Assembly (NCBI RefSeq): GCF_000373645.1
Contig: NZ_KB892057.1
Location: 240,381-304,380 of the forward strand
Length of the DNA: 64,000 nucleotides
Direction of reading: 5' to 3'
Origin: Streptomyces sp. ATexAB-D23
GTDB taxonomy: Bacteria; Actinomycetota; Actinomycetes; Streptomycetales; Streptomycetaceae
Each line of letters starts with the position of its first letter. Within the stretch, counting starts at the first letter, position 1. This document shows, piece by piece, positions 7,879-16,682 of the stretch. A program made the translations under genes and the position numbers. Below the pieces are notes generated by a model, which was not told where the DNA came from, did no database searches, and saw only the letters and a list, made by a program, of their open reading frames with translations.

Positions 7879-8816
7879 CGGGCCGTCCAGGCGGTGGCGA
7901 TGCGGGCGGCGAGCGCCACATTGCCGCGGACGGCCGCGAGGTTGGCCTCCAGGGACGCGCCCTTCGTGTGCCGCATCAGATGGTCGAGCAGGAACGGCGT
8001 GACGGCCTGCCCCACGACCCCCCGCTCCCGGCACGCCGCCAGCGCCTCGGCGAGCACCCGGTCGTGCAGGGCGGGGTCCAGCTGCCGCGCACGCGGTACG
8101 GGGTTGGCCACGATCAGCGCCGCGTCCGGGCCGCCGAGCGCGTCCTGGGCCCGCATCACCTCGGCGACCTCCTCCGGCGATTCCACCGTCCAGTCGACCG
8201 GCTCGCCCGAACTGCTCAGGTAGAAGCCGGGGAACCGGTCGGTGCCGTAGCCCAGCACCCCGACCCCCAGCGTCTCCAGGCGTTGCAGCGTGGCCGGCAC
8301 GTCCAGGATCGACTTCACGCCCGCGCAGACCACGGTCATTCCGGTCCGCGCCAGCAGCCGCAGGTCCGCCGACTCGTCCTGGGTCTCCGTCCAGCCCCGG
8401 TGCACCCCGCCGAGCCCGCCGGTCGCGAAGATCCGCAGCCCCGTCCGGGCGGCGAGGAAGGCGGTCGCGGACACGGTCGTCGCCCCGCTCGCGCCCGCCG
8501 CCAGGGCCGGGGCGAGGTCGCGGTGGCCCAGCTTGCGCATCGCCGGGTCCTTGGCCACCCGCTCCAGCTCGGCCTTGTCCAGGCCGACCCTGGCCCGGCC
8601 ATCCAGCACGGCGATGGTGGCGGGGACGGCCCCGGCCGACCGCACGAGCCCCTCCAGCTCCTCGGCGACCCGCAGATTGCGGGGGCGGGGCAGGCCGTGG
8701 GCGATGATCGTCGATTCCAGGGCGACGACGGGCCGGTGTGCGGCGAGGGCGTCCCGCACCTCGGCGGAGAGCACGGGGGCGTACGGGCCGGCGGCGGAGC
8801 GCGCAGTTAGTGACAT
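7875..8816 (-). CDS. psuG: Pseudouridine-5'-phosphate glycosidase
   Basis: A 313-residue protein with the conserved PsuG blocks: ALESTIIAHGLPRP near the N-terminus, TIAVLDGRARVGL, GHRDLAPALA, TTVSATAFLA, FATGGLGGVHRG and a C-terminal ANPVPRARQLD. It reversibly cleaves pseudouridine 5'-phosphate to uracil and ribose 5-phosphate, a salvage/degradation step for modified RNA nucleosides. ATG at 8816 is preferred over GTG at 8822, which lies too close to the upstream AGGGA. It is the first gene of a two-gene minus-strand operon. Confidence 0.92.
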   Translation of the reverse strand: MSLTARSAAGPYAPVLSAEVRDALAAHRPVVALESTIIAHGLPRPRNLRVAEELEGLVRSAGAVPATIAVLDGRARVGLDKAELERVAKDPAMRKLGHRDLAPALAAGASGATTVSATAFLAARTGLRIFATGGLGGVHRGWTETQDESADLRLLARTGMTVVCAGVKSILDVPATLQRLETLGVGVLGYGTDRFPGFYLSSSGEPVDWTVESPEEVAEVMRAQDALGGPDAALIVANPVPRARQLDPALHDRVLAEALAACRERGVVGQAVTPFLLDHLMRHTKGASLEANLAAVRGNVALAARIATAWTAR

Positions 8817-8975
8817 GTCCACATCCCTGTCGCGGGCGGGCGGGGCTCAAACGTGCGGTGCCGGCGTGCGCCCGCGCACGGACCGGGCGATGGCGCGAAA
8901 AGCCCCACCACCCCGTGCACGTAAGCGCGTTGAGGGTCTCGCACGCGGCCCGCGACGAATCCTGCCCCCGCCACC

Positions 8976-9125
8976 GTGCGTCACTTCCACGACGACCTGG
9001 CCGCCGACTACGACCTCGTGTACGCCGACGGGCAGGCGAGCATCGACCGCCGGGGCGGTCGCGCTCTCCCCCTGATCGACGCGGCCCTCGGGAGCGGCGA
9101 GGGGCCACCCCGCGACCGCCTGTGA
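8976..9125 (+). pseudogene. Remnant of a class I SAM-dependent methyltransferase (N-terminus only)
   Basis: This frame reads FHDDLAADYDLVYAD, then ASIDRRGGRALPLID, and stops at 9123-9125 after about 49 codons. It resembles the first segment of glycine/sarcosine-type methyltransferases, which read roughly FYDDLA-DYHLIYADW...SI.RQG. The SAM-binding glycine motif that should follow is missing. No full-length methyltransferase continues in any frame, so this looks like a deletion remnant. The likeness is from memory of the family. Confidence 0.5.
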
Positions 9126-9189
9126 CCCCGTGTGCGGTACCACCGACACGCCCGCCCGGGTCGGAACAGCGGCCGGGGCAGGACCTCTC

Positions 9190-9384
9190 CAGCTCCGGCA
9201 GCCGCCGCTCGTCTCCAGGCCGCCGCCGAAGCCGCCTGTCCCGCGCCTCGGGGCGGGCGTGGAAGAACACACCGACCAGTCCGGCATCCGTCGCGGCCGG
9301 CATCAAAGGGCCGATGCCGCTCTCGACGACGGCCCACTCGACGGCCCCGTTGCTGTGCCTGGGCACCACCGTACGACCGGCCAC
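9190..9384 (-). pseudogene. Possible remnant of an Ogt/methylated-DNA methyltransferase N-terminus
   Basis: On the minus strand a GTG-initiated frame at 9384 reads EWAVVESGIGPL, then ATDAGLVGVFF and LPELER. This resembles the start of O6-methylguanine-DNA methyltransferases, which read roughly WTVVDSPIGPL...TDAGL.G..F. The frame then dissolves into low-complexity sequence, and the PCHR active-site region is absent. It lies opposite to and beside the methyltransferase remnant, as expected in a decaying interval. Confidence 0.4.
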
Positions 9385-9416
9385 CGACAGCGGACGGCGG
9401 CGGCCGGTCCCGGAGG

Positions 9417-10361
9417 TCAGGAACCCGGGCGGGTCGCGGCGCGCACCACGTCGGGGGTGTTGGTGATGATGCCGTCCACGCCCATGCCGTTCACCTGGAG
9501 CGCGTGCGTCGCGTCATTGACCGTCCACGTGTTCACCTGGAGCTTCTTGTCGTGCGGCCCCTTCAGCGCGTGCACCGCCGCCACGTAGTCGCCCGACAGG
9601 GTGGTGTAGGACGGATTGATCTGGTCGGTGAACGCGGCGTACGCGGGCAGCTCCGCGACGGCAGGGGTGCCGAGGAAGCCCGTGATCACGTCCGGGCGCA
9701 GTTCGTGCACCGTGCGCACGCTGTCGGCACCGAAGCTCTGGATCACGAGGCGGTCCCTGACGTGGCTGCGGTCCAGCCAGCCCTCCTGGTTCAGCACCTG
9801 GAGGGTGGCCCGCTCGATCCCCGGGTAGATCTCGGGGCTCTTGATCTCCAGCAGGAGGTTCTGCCGGTTGCGGGCGATCCGCTTCAGGTACTGGTGGAGG
9901 GTGGGCACCCGGGTGCCGGTGTACTTCGCACCGAACCAGCTGCCCGCGTCCAGCCGGGAGATCTCGGCGGCCGTGAAGTCCTTGACCGCCCAGGGCGCCC
10001 GGTCCGGGAACACCTCCTCGGCGTTCGTCGTCCGCTTGAGGTCCGTGTCGTGGATGACGACCAGCACCCCGTCCTTGGTGAGCTGGACGTCGTTCTCCAC
10101 CCAGTCGAAGCCGAGCGCGTCGGCCCTGTCCACGGCGACGAGGGTGTTCTCGGGGGCGTACGCGGAGGCCCCCCGGTGCGCGAAGACGCGCGGGCCCCGG
10201 GCCGTGGCGTCGCTCGCATGACGGACCGGGGCGAGCTGGGGCGCGGGCCGCCGGGCCGCGGGGGTGTCCGTGACCGGCGTACCGGTGCCCGGCATCAGCA
10301 ACGTGCCGGCGCCCATCAGGGCGGCAGCGGCGACGGAGGCGGTAGCGGTGCCTGCGTACAC
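9417..10361 (-). CDS. Glycerophosphodiester phosphodiesterase, exported
   Basis: A 314-residue GDPD/GlpQ-type TIM barrel. FAHRGASAYAPENT carries the catalytic His-Arg, VENDV the metal-binding acidic pair and VVIHD the second catalytic His; the C-terminal GVDGIITNTPD is typical. It hydrolyses glycerophosphodiesters to glycerol-3-phosphate plus alcohol. About 35 hydrophobic/small residues at the N-terminus suggest export, although the usual positive n-region is missing. AGGAG lies 5 bases before the GTG start, which fixes the start. Monocistronic. Confidence 0.9.
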   Translation of the reverse strand: MYAGTATASVAAAALMGAGTLLMPGTGTPVTDTPAARRPAPQLAPVRHASDATARGPRVFAHRGASAYAPENTLVAVDRADALGFDWVENDVQLTKDGVLVVIHDTDLKRTTNAEEVFPDRAPWAVKDFTAAEISRLDAGSWFGAKYTGTRVPTLHQYLKRIARNRQNLLLEIKSPEIYPGIERATLQVLNQEGWLDRSHVRDRLVIQSFGADSVRTVHELRPDVITGFLGTPAVAELPAYAAFTDQINPSYTTLSGDYVAAVHALKGPHDKKLQVNTWTVNDATHALQVNGMGVDGIITNTPDVVRAATRPGS

Positions 10362-10576
10362 GTGGACTCCTAGCGTCAGAGTTGCGGACGGCCCGAGCGT
10401 CCCAGGCGCCCCCGAACGGGGAACAGGCGAAGGATGGCCACCGTGTGAACGCCCCGGGGTACCGCCTCATGCGCCGGTGGCCCCGCCGATAAAATGCAGT
10501 TCTTCTGTTTGTTTGCCGGGCCTTGCGCCTTAGGGTCGTCCGGACCCGGGCTTGCTGCTGCGAAGGGCGTACAAGG

Positions 10577-11461
10577 ATGCAGGGCACAATCGACGGCTTC
10601 AGCTATGGGGCGGTGACCCCGGCGGCGGCGTTCCTCATGGCGTGCCTCGGCGCGGCACTGGGCCTGCGCTGCACCACGCGGTCGCTGCGTACCGAGCGTT
10701 CCTTCAAGGCCGGGTGGCTGGCTCTCGGGGCGACCTCCATAGGTTCGGGCATCTGGACCATGCACTTCATCGCGATGGTGGGCTTCTCCGTCGACGAGGT
10801 GCCGGTCGGATACGACAGAACGATCACCTTCGCCAGCCTTGCCGTCGCGATCGTCATGGTCGGCGTCGGGATCTTCCTGGTCGGGTACCGGGGCGCCACC
10901 CGTATGGCCCTGGTGACGGGAGGCACGGTCACCGGGCTCGGTGTGGCCTCCATGCATTATCTCGGCATGGCCGGAATGCGGCTTGATGGGCAGTTCGAGT
11001 ACGACACGGTGACCGTGGCCCTCTCCGTCGTGATCGCCGTGGTGGCCTCGACCGCCGCGCTGTGGGCAGCCGTCTCCATCCACGGCTTCCTGCCCAGCCT
11101 CGGCGCGAGCGTCGTGATGGCCGTCGCGGTGAGCGGCATGCACTACACGGGCATGGCCGCCCTCCGCGTCCACCTGCACACGTCGGCCCTCACCACGGGG
11201 CACGCCCCGGGGGACAGCGCCACGTCGCTGCTGGTGCCCATGCTGCTCGGACCTGCCTGCTTCCTGCTGCTGGCCGGGGTCGTGGTCATGTTCGACCCGC
11301 TGGTCGTCATGGGCACGCCGGACTGGGACGGCCCCGTCACCACGCACCGCCCGGCCCGCGGAATCCCGGCCCAGCGCCAGGTCCCCCGCTTCGGTACGCA
11401 CGCCGACCCGGCGTCCTTCCACTCCCGTCCGCGCGACGCCGTACAGCCCGGGGACTGGTGA
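10577..11461 (+). CDS. MHYT-domain integral membrane sensor protein
   Basis: A 294-residue membrane protein with three MHYT-type motifs (MHFIAM, MHYLGM, MHYTGM) spread over about seven membrane helices, followed by a cytoplasmic tail of about 55 residues without an enzymatic domain. MHYT domains are proposed to bind copper and sense gases or redox state; usually they are fused to output domains such as GGDEF, but here they stand alone. The ATG at 10577 has GAAGGG upstream. It is divergent from the GlpQ-like gene. Confidence 0.88.
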   Translation: MQGTIDGFSYGAVTPAAAFLMACLGAALGLRCTTRSLRTERSFKAGWLALGATSIGSGIWTMHFIAMVGFSVDEVPVGYDRTITFASLAVAIVMVGVGIFLVGYRGATRMALVTGGTVTGLGVASMHYLGMAGMRLDGQFEYDTVTVALSVVIAVVASTAALWAAVSIHGFLPSLGASVVMAVAVSGMHYTGMAALRVHLHTSALTTGHAPGDSATSLLVPMLLGPACFLLLAGVVVMFDPLVVMGTPDWDGPVTTHRPARGIPAQRQVPRFGTHADPASFHSRPRDAVQPGDW

Positions 11462-11534
11462 GGGGACCGGTGGACCGGGCCCTGCGCGACCGCTGACCGA
11501 CCCCGTTGTCAGTGGGGGGTCGTACGGTGGATTC

Positions 11535-13685
11535 ATGCGGCCAGTCTCGAAGATCGAACGTACGGTGGCGCCTTTCGAGGTCATCAGTCCCTACCAGCCC
11601 AGCGGCGACCAGCCCACGGCCATCGCCGAGCTGGAGAAGCGCGTCCGGGCGGGTGAGAAGGACGTCGTGCTCCTCGGCGCGACCGGCACCGGCAAGTCCG
11701 CCACCACCGCCTGGATGATCGAGAAGCTGCAGCGCCCCACCCTGGTCATGGCGCCGAACAAGACCCTCGCCGCCCAGCTCGCCAACGAATTCCGCGAGCT
11801 CCTGCCCAACAACGCCGTCGAGTACTTCGTCTCGTACTACGACTACTACCAGCCCGAGGCGTACGTCCCGCAGTCGGACACCTACATCGAGAAGGACTCC
11901 TCGATCAACGAGGAGGTCGAGCGGCTGCGCCACTCCGCGACCAACTCGCTGCTCACCCGGCGCGACGTCGTCGTGGTCGCCTCCGTCTCCTGCATCTACG
12001 GCCTGGGTACGCCGCAGGAGTACGTCGACCGGATGGTCCAGCTCAAGGTGGGCCAGGAGATCGACCGCGAGCAGCTGCTGCGCCGCTTCGTGGAGATCCA
12101 GTACACGAGGAACGACCTGGCCTTCACCCGCGGCACCTTCCGGGTGCGCGGCGACACCATCGAGATCTTCCCGGTCTACGAGGAGCTCGCCGTCCGCATC
12201 GAGATGTTCGGCGACGAGATCGAGGCCCTCTCCACCCTGCACCCGCTCACCGGCGAGGTCATCAGCGAGGACCAGTCCCTCCACGTCTTCCCCGCCAGCC
12301 ACTACGTGGCGGGGCCCGAGCGCATGGAGAAGGCCGTCACCGGCATCGAGCAGGAGCTGGAGCAGCGCCTGGCCGAGCTGGAGAAGCAGGGCAAGATGCT
12401 GGAGGCCCAGCGGCTGCGCATGCGCACGACGTACGACATCGAGATGCTCCGCCAGATCGGCACCTGCTCCGGCGTGGAGAACTACTCGATGCACTTCGAC
12501 GACCGTTCCCCCGGCACCGCCCCCAACACCCTCCTCGACTACTTCCCGGAGGACTTCCTCCTGGTCCTGGACGAGTCCCACGTCACCGTGCCGCAGATCG
12601 GCGCCATGTACGAGGGCGACGCCTCCCGCAAGCGGACCCTGGTCGACCACGGCTTCAGGCTGCCGTCCGCCCTGGACAACCGCCCGCTGAAGTGGGAGGA
12701 GTTCCTCGAACGGATCAACCAGACGGTCTACCTCTCCGCGACCCCCGGAAACTACGAGCTGTCCCGGGGCGACGGCTTCGTCGAGCAGATCATCCGCCCC
12801 ACCGGCCTCATCGACCCGGAGGTCGTCGTCAAGCCCACCGAGGGCCAGATCGACGACCTGGTGCACGAGATCCGCGAGCGCGCCGAGAAGGACGAAAGGG
12901 TCCTGGTCACCACCCTCACCAAGAAGATGGCCGAGGACCTCACCGACTACTTCCTGGAGCTCGGCATCCAGGTCCGCTACCTCCACAGCGACGTCGACAC
13001 GCTGCGCCGCATCGAGCTGCTGCGGGAGCTGCGCTCCGGCGAGTACGACGTCCTGGTCGGCATCAACCTCCTGCGTGAGGGCCTCGACCTGCCGGAGGTG
13101 TCCCTCGTGGCCATCCTCGACGCCGACAAGCAGGGCTTCCTGCGCTCCGGCACCTCCCTGATCCAGACCATCGGCCGCGCGGCGCGCAACGTCTCGGGCC
13201 AGGTTCATATGTACGCGGACAAGGTCACCCCGGCGATGGCGCAGGCCATCGACGAGACCAACCGCCGCCGCGAGAAGCAGATCGCCTACAACACCGAGCG
13301 CGGAATCGACCCGCAGCCGCTGCGCAAGAAGATCAACGACATCGTCGCCACGATCGCGCGCGAGGAGGTCGACACCGAGCAGCTGCTCGGCACCGGCTAC
13401 CGCCAGGCCAAGGAGGGCAAGGCACCCGTGCCCACGCTCGGGAAGCACGCCGTCCCGGGCGACGGGAAGGCGGCGAAGGGCGGGAAGAAGGGGAGGGCCG
13501 GCCGGGACGCGGCGGCGGTCACCGACCGCCCGGCGACCGAGCTCGCCGGGATCATCGAGGAGATGACCGACCGGATGCGCGCCGCCGCGGCCGACCTCCA
13601 GTTCGAGGTCGCCGCCCGACTGCGCGACGAGGTGGGGGAGTTGAAGAAGGAGCTGCGCCAGATGCGCGAGGCCGGTCTGGCCTGA
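11535..13685 (+). CDS. uvrB: UvrABC excinuclease subunit B
   Basis: A 716-residue UvrB. N-terminal SPYQPSGDQP and GATGTGKSATTAWM give the Walker A. VEYFVSYYDYYQPEAY is the beta-hairpin that clamps damaged DNA. The helicase motifs DESHVT and TIGRAARN follow, and a C-terminal UVR domain (DLQFEVAARLRDEV) contacts UvrC. A low-complexity linker around 635-665 precedes the UVR domain. It verifies lesions in nucleotide-excision repair. No convincing SOS box is seen upstream. It stands alone, while uvrA and uvrC lie 6 and 12 kb downstream. Confidence 0.98.
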   Translation: MRPVSKIERTVAPFEVISPYQPSGDQPTAIAELEKRVRAGEKDVVLLGATGTGKSATTAWMIEKLQRPTLVMAPNKTLAAQLANEFRELLPNNAVEYFVSYYDYYQPEAYVPQSDTYIEKDSSINEEVERLRHSATNSLLTRRDVVVVASVSCIYGLGTPQEYVDRMVQLKVGQEIDREQLLRRFVEIQYTRNDLAFTRGTFRVRGDTIEIFPVYEELAVRIEMFGDEIEALSTLHPLTGEVISEDQSLHVFPASHYVAGPERMEKAVTGIEQELEQRLAELEKQGKMLEAQRLRMRTTYDIEMLRQIGTCSGVENYSMHFDDRSPGTAPNTLLDYFPEDFLLVLDESHVTVPQIGAMYEGDASRKRTLVDHGFRLPSALDNRPLKWEEFLERINQTVYLSATPGNYELSRGDGFVEQIIRPTGLIDPEVVVKPTEGQIDDLVHEIRERAEKDERVLVTTLTKKMAEDLTDYFLELGIQVRYLHSDVDTLRRIELLRELRSGEYDVLVGINLLREGLDLPEVSLVAILDADKQGFLRSGTSLIQTIGRAARNVSGQVHMYADKVTPAMAQAIDETNRRREKQIAYNTERGIDPQPLRKKINDIVATIAREEVDTEQLLGTGYRQAKEGKAPVPTLGKHAVPGDGKAAKGGKKGRAGRDAAAVTDRPATELAGIIEEMTDRMRAAAADLQFEVAARLRDEVGELKKELRQMREAGLA

Positions 13686-13813
13686 CGTGCCGGCCGGTGT
13701 GTTGCAGGACCGACACAAAACACCCCGGGCCCTCGGCGCGGGTGACACCACTGCGTAGGGTGCGGGGAAACCGCACAAGGACGGTTGCGGGGACAGCGGA
13801 GAGGGGACAGCGC

Positions 13814-14392
13814 GTGACGGTCAATATGACCAAGGGCCAGGCCATCAGTCTGCAGAAGAGCGACGGGGGGACCCTGACCGCGGTACGGATGGGGCTCGGC
13901 TGGCAGGCGGCACCGCGCCGCGGTCTGTTCGGTTCGCGCACCCGGGAGATCGACCTGGACGCCTCGGCGGTCCTGTTCGCCGACAAGCAGCCGGTCGACG
14001 TCGTCTTCTTCCGGCACCTCACCAGCGACGACGGATCGGTCAAGCACACCGGGGACAACCTGGTGGGCGGCGCCGGCTCCGGCGGCGACGACGAGGCGAT
14101 CCTCGTGGACCTCCAGCGGGTCCCGGTCCACATCGACCAGATCGTCTTCACGGTGAACTCCTTCACCGGCCAGACGTTCCAGGAGGTGCAGAACGCGTTC
14201 TGCCGCATCGTGGACGAGACCAACGGCCAGGAGCTCGCCCGCTACACGCTGGACGGCGGCGGGCAGTACACGGCGCAGATCATGGCGAAGGTGCACCGCT
14301 CGGGGAACGCCTGGAAGATGACCGCCATCGGCAACCCGGCCAACGGCCGCACGTTCCAGGACCTCATGCCGGCGATCCTGCCGCACCTGTAG
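13814..14392 (+). CDS. TerD-family stress protein
   Basis: A 192-residue single TerD domain. The N-terminal VNMTKGQAISLQK and the calcium-binding acidic region with VDVVFFRHLTS and DDEAILVDL match the TerD/TerE/CABP family involved in tellurite and general stress tolerance. GAGGGG lies 7 bases before the GTG start. A hairpin (14428-14461) separates it from the larger TerD-domain gene, which has a near-identical leader (GAGGGGACAG). Confidence 0.92.
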   Translation: MTVNMTKGQAISLQKSDGGTLTAVRMGLGWQAAPRRGLFGSRTREIDLDASAVLFADKQPVDVVFFRHLTSDDGSVKHTGDNLVGGAGSGGDDEAILVDLQRVPVHIDQIVFTVNSFTGQTFQEVQNAFCRIVDETNGQELARYTLDGGGQYTAQIMAKVHRSGNAWKMTAIGNPANGRTFQDLMPAILPHL

Positions 14393-14427
14393 ACGGCACC
14401 GGACCGACAGGTCCGCTCGCGGTACGC

Positions 14428-14461
14428 GCAGCTCCCGGAGGCATCGGCCGCCGGGAGCTGC
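14428..14461 (+). terminator. Hairpin between the two TerD-domain genes
   Basis: GCAGCTCCCGG (14428-14438) pairs perfectly with CCGGGAGCTGC (14451-14461) around a 12-base loop. It is not followed by a T run, as is common in Streptomyces. It may end the first terD transcript or reduce read-through. Confidence 0.5.
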
Positions 14462-14553
14462 ACCGCATCACAGCACCCCGCGTGCCACCGGGCGCGCGCA
14501 CATCCGGCACAGACCCGCACCACGCAGCAGAAACTCGTCGAGGGGACAGGGCA

Positions 14554-16566
14554 ATGACGGCCGAGCTGGTCCGGGGGCAGAACCACACCTTGCCCCAGAC
14601 CCGTCTGGAGATCCGGATATCGGCCGGGGCGCCCGTCGTGGCCGGTGCCACGCTCGGCGACGAGCACGGCAGGGTGCACGGCGTGGAGTGGGTCGCCCAC
14701 CCGGGATCGCCGCAGCTGCACGGCCTCGAAGTCTCCCGGCAGGCCGCCGCCGACCACCGGCTCGCCGTCGACCTCGACGCCCTGCCCGGCGCGGTCCACC
14801 GGGTCACGGTGCTGCTGGCCCTGCCGCTGGGCGTGGGCGGCCCGACCCGGTTCGGGGCCGTCGCCGCGCCCTTCGTCGCGGTCACCGGCCTCGAAGGCGA
14901 CGAGATCGCCACGTTCACCCTGACCGGGCTCGACAGCGAGTCCGCGGTCGCCGCGCTGGAGCTGTACCGGCGCCAGGGCGCCTGGAAGGTCCGGGCGGTC
15001 GGCCAGGGCTACGCGGGCGGTCTCGCCGCGATGCTCACCGACCAGGGTGTGGACCGGGCCGCCGAACTGGCCGGGTCGATCCAGGAGGCGGTCGCCCGCG
15101 GACTGGCCCGCTCCGTGGCCCCGCCCCCGCCCCGCACCCCGGAGGGCGACCGCGTCAGACACACCCCGGCCCAGGCCCCCGCGCCGGCCCCCGCCCCGGG
15201 CAACGGGCAGCCCCCCGTCCCGGGCAACGGGCAGCCCCCCGCCCCGGGCAACGGGCAGCCCCCCGTCCCGGAGCCGGGCGCGCCCTCGCCGGACCCGCGG
15301 CCCGAGCCCCTGGCCCAGCCGGCGGCCCCGGCGCCCCAGGGCGGGCCCGTCGACTACGCGCACCCGCGCCGCCAGTCCACCGCGCCCCCGCCGCCCCCTC
15401 CGGCCGCGCCGCCCGCCGGGCCGGGGCGGCCCGCCCAGCCCGTCGCCGGGGACGCGACCGGCTGGTCCATGGACGAGCGCCTCTACAACCAGGTGTGGGG
15501 CATGTTCGAGGACATGGCCCGGACCGTCGCCGCGTACCGCAGCGCCGTCGACTTCGCCGAGTCCCGGATGGACCAGGAGCTGGAGCGGACCCTGTCCGAC
15601 CCGCGCAGTCGCATCGGCGGTGCGGGGGACCGGGCCCGCGAGGCGGCCCGCGCCAAGCGCGACGAGCTGACCGGCCGGGCCCGCGAGTCGCTGGACCGCG
15701 ACCTGGCCCAGCTCGCCGCCGAGTCCGCCGTCGTGGAGCCCGCGCTCCCCGCCGCCTACGCGGGCTGGGACAACCCCGTCTGGCACGGCTACCGCGTGCC
15801 GATGGAGATACCCATGGCCCTGCGGATCGGGGACCTCCGCCTGCCGGAGAGCACCGGCCTGCGCATCCCGCTGCTCGTCCGGCTCCCGCTGGAGCGGGGC
15901 ATGTGGATCGACAGCGGGCGTACGGCGTCCGGGGCCGATGCGCAGGCCGGCCCGGAGCACCTGCGCCGGCTCGCGATGGAGAGCGCGGTGCTGCACGCCG
16001 CCCGGCTGCTGGCCGTCTACCCGCCGAACGAGTTCTCGGTCCATGTGATCGACCCGGCCGGTTCGGCCGCCGGGGCGCTCGCCCCGCTGGTCCGCTCCGG
16101 GGTTCTCCCGGCTCCGCCCGCTTCCGGGGCCCAGGGGGTCTCCTCGGTCCTCGCCCACCTGACCCGGCGCGTCGACCTGGTGCAGATGGCGATCCGGGCC
16201 GGTGCCGCCGACTCGCTGCCGCCGGATCTGGACCCGGCCGAGCAGCTGCTGATCGTCAACGACTTCCCGCACGGCTTCGACGACCGAGCGGTCACCCAGC
16301 TGCGCTACCTCGCCGACGAGGGGCCCTCCGTCGGCGTCCACCTCATGATGGTCGCCGACCGGGAGGAGGCCTCCGGGTACGGACCGGTCCTCGACCCCCT
16401 GTGGCGTTCGCTGCTGCGCGTCACCCCGGTCGCCGACGACCATCTGGCCGACCCCTGGGTCGGTCACGCGTGGACGTACGAACCGCTGCGGACGCCGCCG
16501 GGCAGCGCGGTTCTGGACCAGGTGCTGGCCCAGGTGGCGAACGCCCGCCGCACCGGACACCGCTGA
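14554..16566 (+). CDS. TerD-like domain fused to a degenerate FtsK/SpoIIIE-like ATPase domain
   Basis: A 670-residue multidomain protein. Residues 1 to about 180 are a divergent TerD domain. About 185-300 is Pro-rich with a perfect octapeptide repeat (215-238). About 303-400 is helical and charged. About 400-670 resembles FtsK/SpoIIIE-type ATPase domains (RIGDLRLPE, VHVIDPAG, QLLIVNDFPHGF as Walker B, LMMVADREE). Where the Walker A should be the sequence reads IDSGRTASG, with no GKS/T, so ATP binding by this site is doubtful. It probably works with the single TerD protein upstream in an envelope or phage/metal stress complex; that role is inference. Confidence 0.7.
   Translation: MTAELVRGQNHTLPQTRLEIRISAGAPVVAGATLGDEHGRVHGVEWVAHPGSPQLHGLEVSRQAAADHRLAVDLDALPGAVHRVTVLLALPLGVGGPTRFGAVAAPFVAVTGLEGDEIATFTLTGLDSESAVAALELYRRQGAWKVRAVGQGYAGGLAAMLTDQGVDRAAELAGSIQEAVARGLARSVAPPPPRTPEGDRVRHTPAQAPAPAPAPGNGQPPVPGNGQPPAPGNGQPPVPEPGAPSPDPRPEPLAQPAAPAPQGGPVDYAHPRRQSTAPPPPPPAAPPAGPGRPAQPVAGDATGWSMDERLYNQVWGMFEDMARTVAAYRSAVDFAESRMDQELERTLSDPRSRIGGAGDRAREAARAKRDELTGRARESLDRDLAQLAAESAVVEPALPAAYAGWDNPVWHGYRVPMEIPMALRIGDLRLPESTGLRIPLLVRLPLERGMWIDSGRTASGADAQAGPEHLRRLAMESAVLHAARLLAVYPPNEFSVHVIDPAGSAAGALAPLVRSGVLPAPPASGAQGVSSVLAHLTRRVDLVQMAIRAGAADSLPPDLDPAEQLLIVNDFPHGFDDRAVTQLRYLADEGPSVGVHLMMVADREEASGYGPVLDPLWRSLLRVTPVADDHLADPWVGHAWTYEPLRTPPGSAVLDQVLAQVANARRTGHR
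15196..15267 (+). repeat. Three perfect-register 24-bp repeats coding a Pro-Gly linker
   Basis: Three consecutive 24-base units (15196-15219, 15220-15243, 15244-15267) encode PGNGQPPV, PGNGQPPA and PGNGQPPV inside the linker of the TerD/FtsK-like protein. Copy number is likely to vary between strains by slippage. Confidence 0.85.
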
Positions 16567-16644
16567 GCCCACACCTCGGGATGCGTGCCCGCGCCCTCTT
16601 CGCACCTCATCCACCTGGGCTTTTGGAGATTATTTAGCCTTCTC

Positions 16645-16674
16645 TTTACCTTCTCTTGGGGTTTCCTGTACCGT
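16645..16674 (+). promoter_or_regulatory. Candidate promoter for terC
   Basis: TTTACC (16645-16650) and TACCGT (16669-16674) are spaced by 18 bases in the only AT-rich stretch upstream of terC. A start near 16681 would place the first base of the riboswitch stem (16683) at the very 5' end of the RNA. Both hexamers match the housekeeping consensus only partly. Confidence 0.4.
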
Positions 16675-16682
16675 TCATCGGG

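Larger units (their letters stand above)
8817..9416. other. Gene-poor interval with two decayed fragments
   Basis: Six hundred bases separate psuG from the GlpQ-like gene with no intact gene. The only coding-like signals are the methyltransferase remnant (8976-9125, plus) and the Ogt-like remnant (9190-9384, minus). I see no insertion-sequence ends, tRNA or long direct repeats that would explain how it arose. Confidence 0.6.

Noticed and set aside
5632..8223. Plus-strand open frame of about 860 codons through the MFS gene and beyond
   Set aside because: The MFS frame has membrane helices and a ribosome-binding site; this one is Arg/Pro-rich and runs through a gene boundary.
11560..11580. SOS box-like TCGAAC in the uvrB start region and a GAAT-N4-GTGC upstream of uvrA
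   Set aside because: Only one half-site matches GAAC-N4-GTTC in each case, and the uvrB one is inside the coding sequence.
11337..13778. Minus-strand open frame of over 800 codons opposite uvrB
   Set aside because: It mirrors the third-position GC bias of uvrB, has Leu/Val/Gly/Arg-rich low-complexity translation and no family likeness.
15196..15267. CRISPR-like direct repeats
   Set aside because: The units are contiguous with no spacers and encode a Pro-Gly linker in frame.
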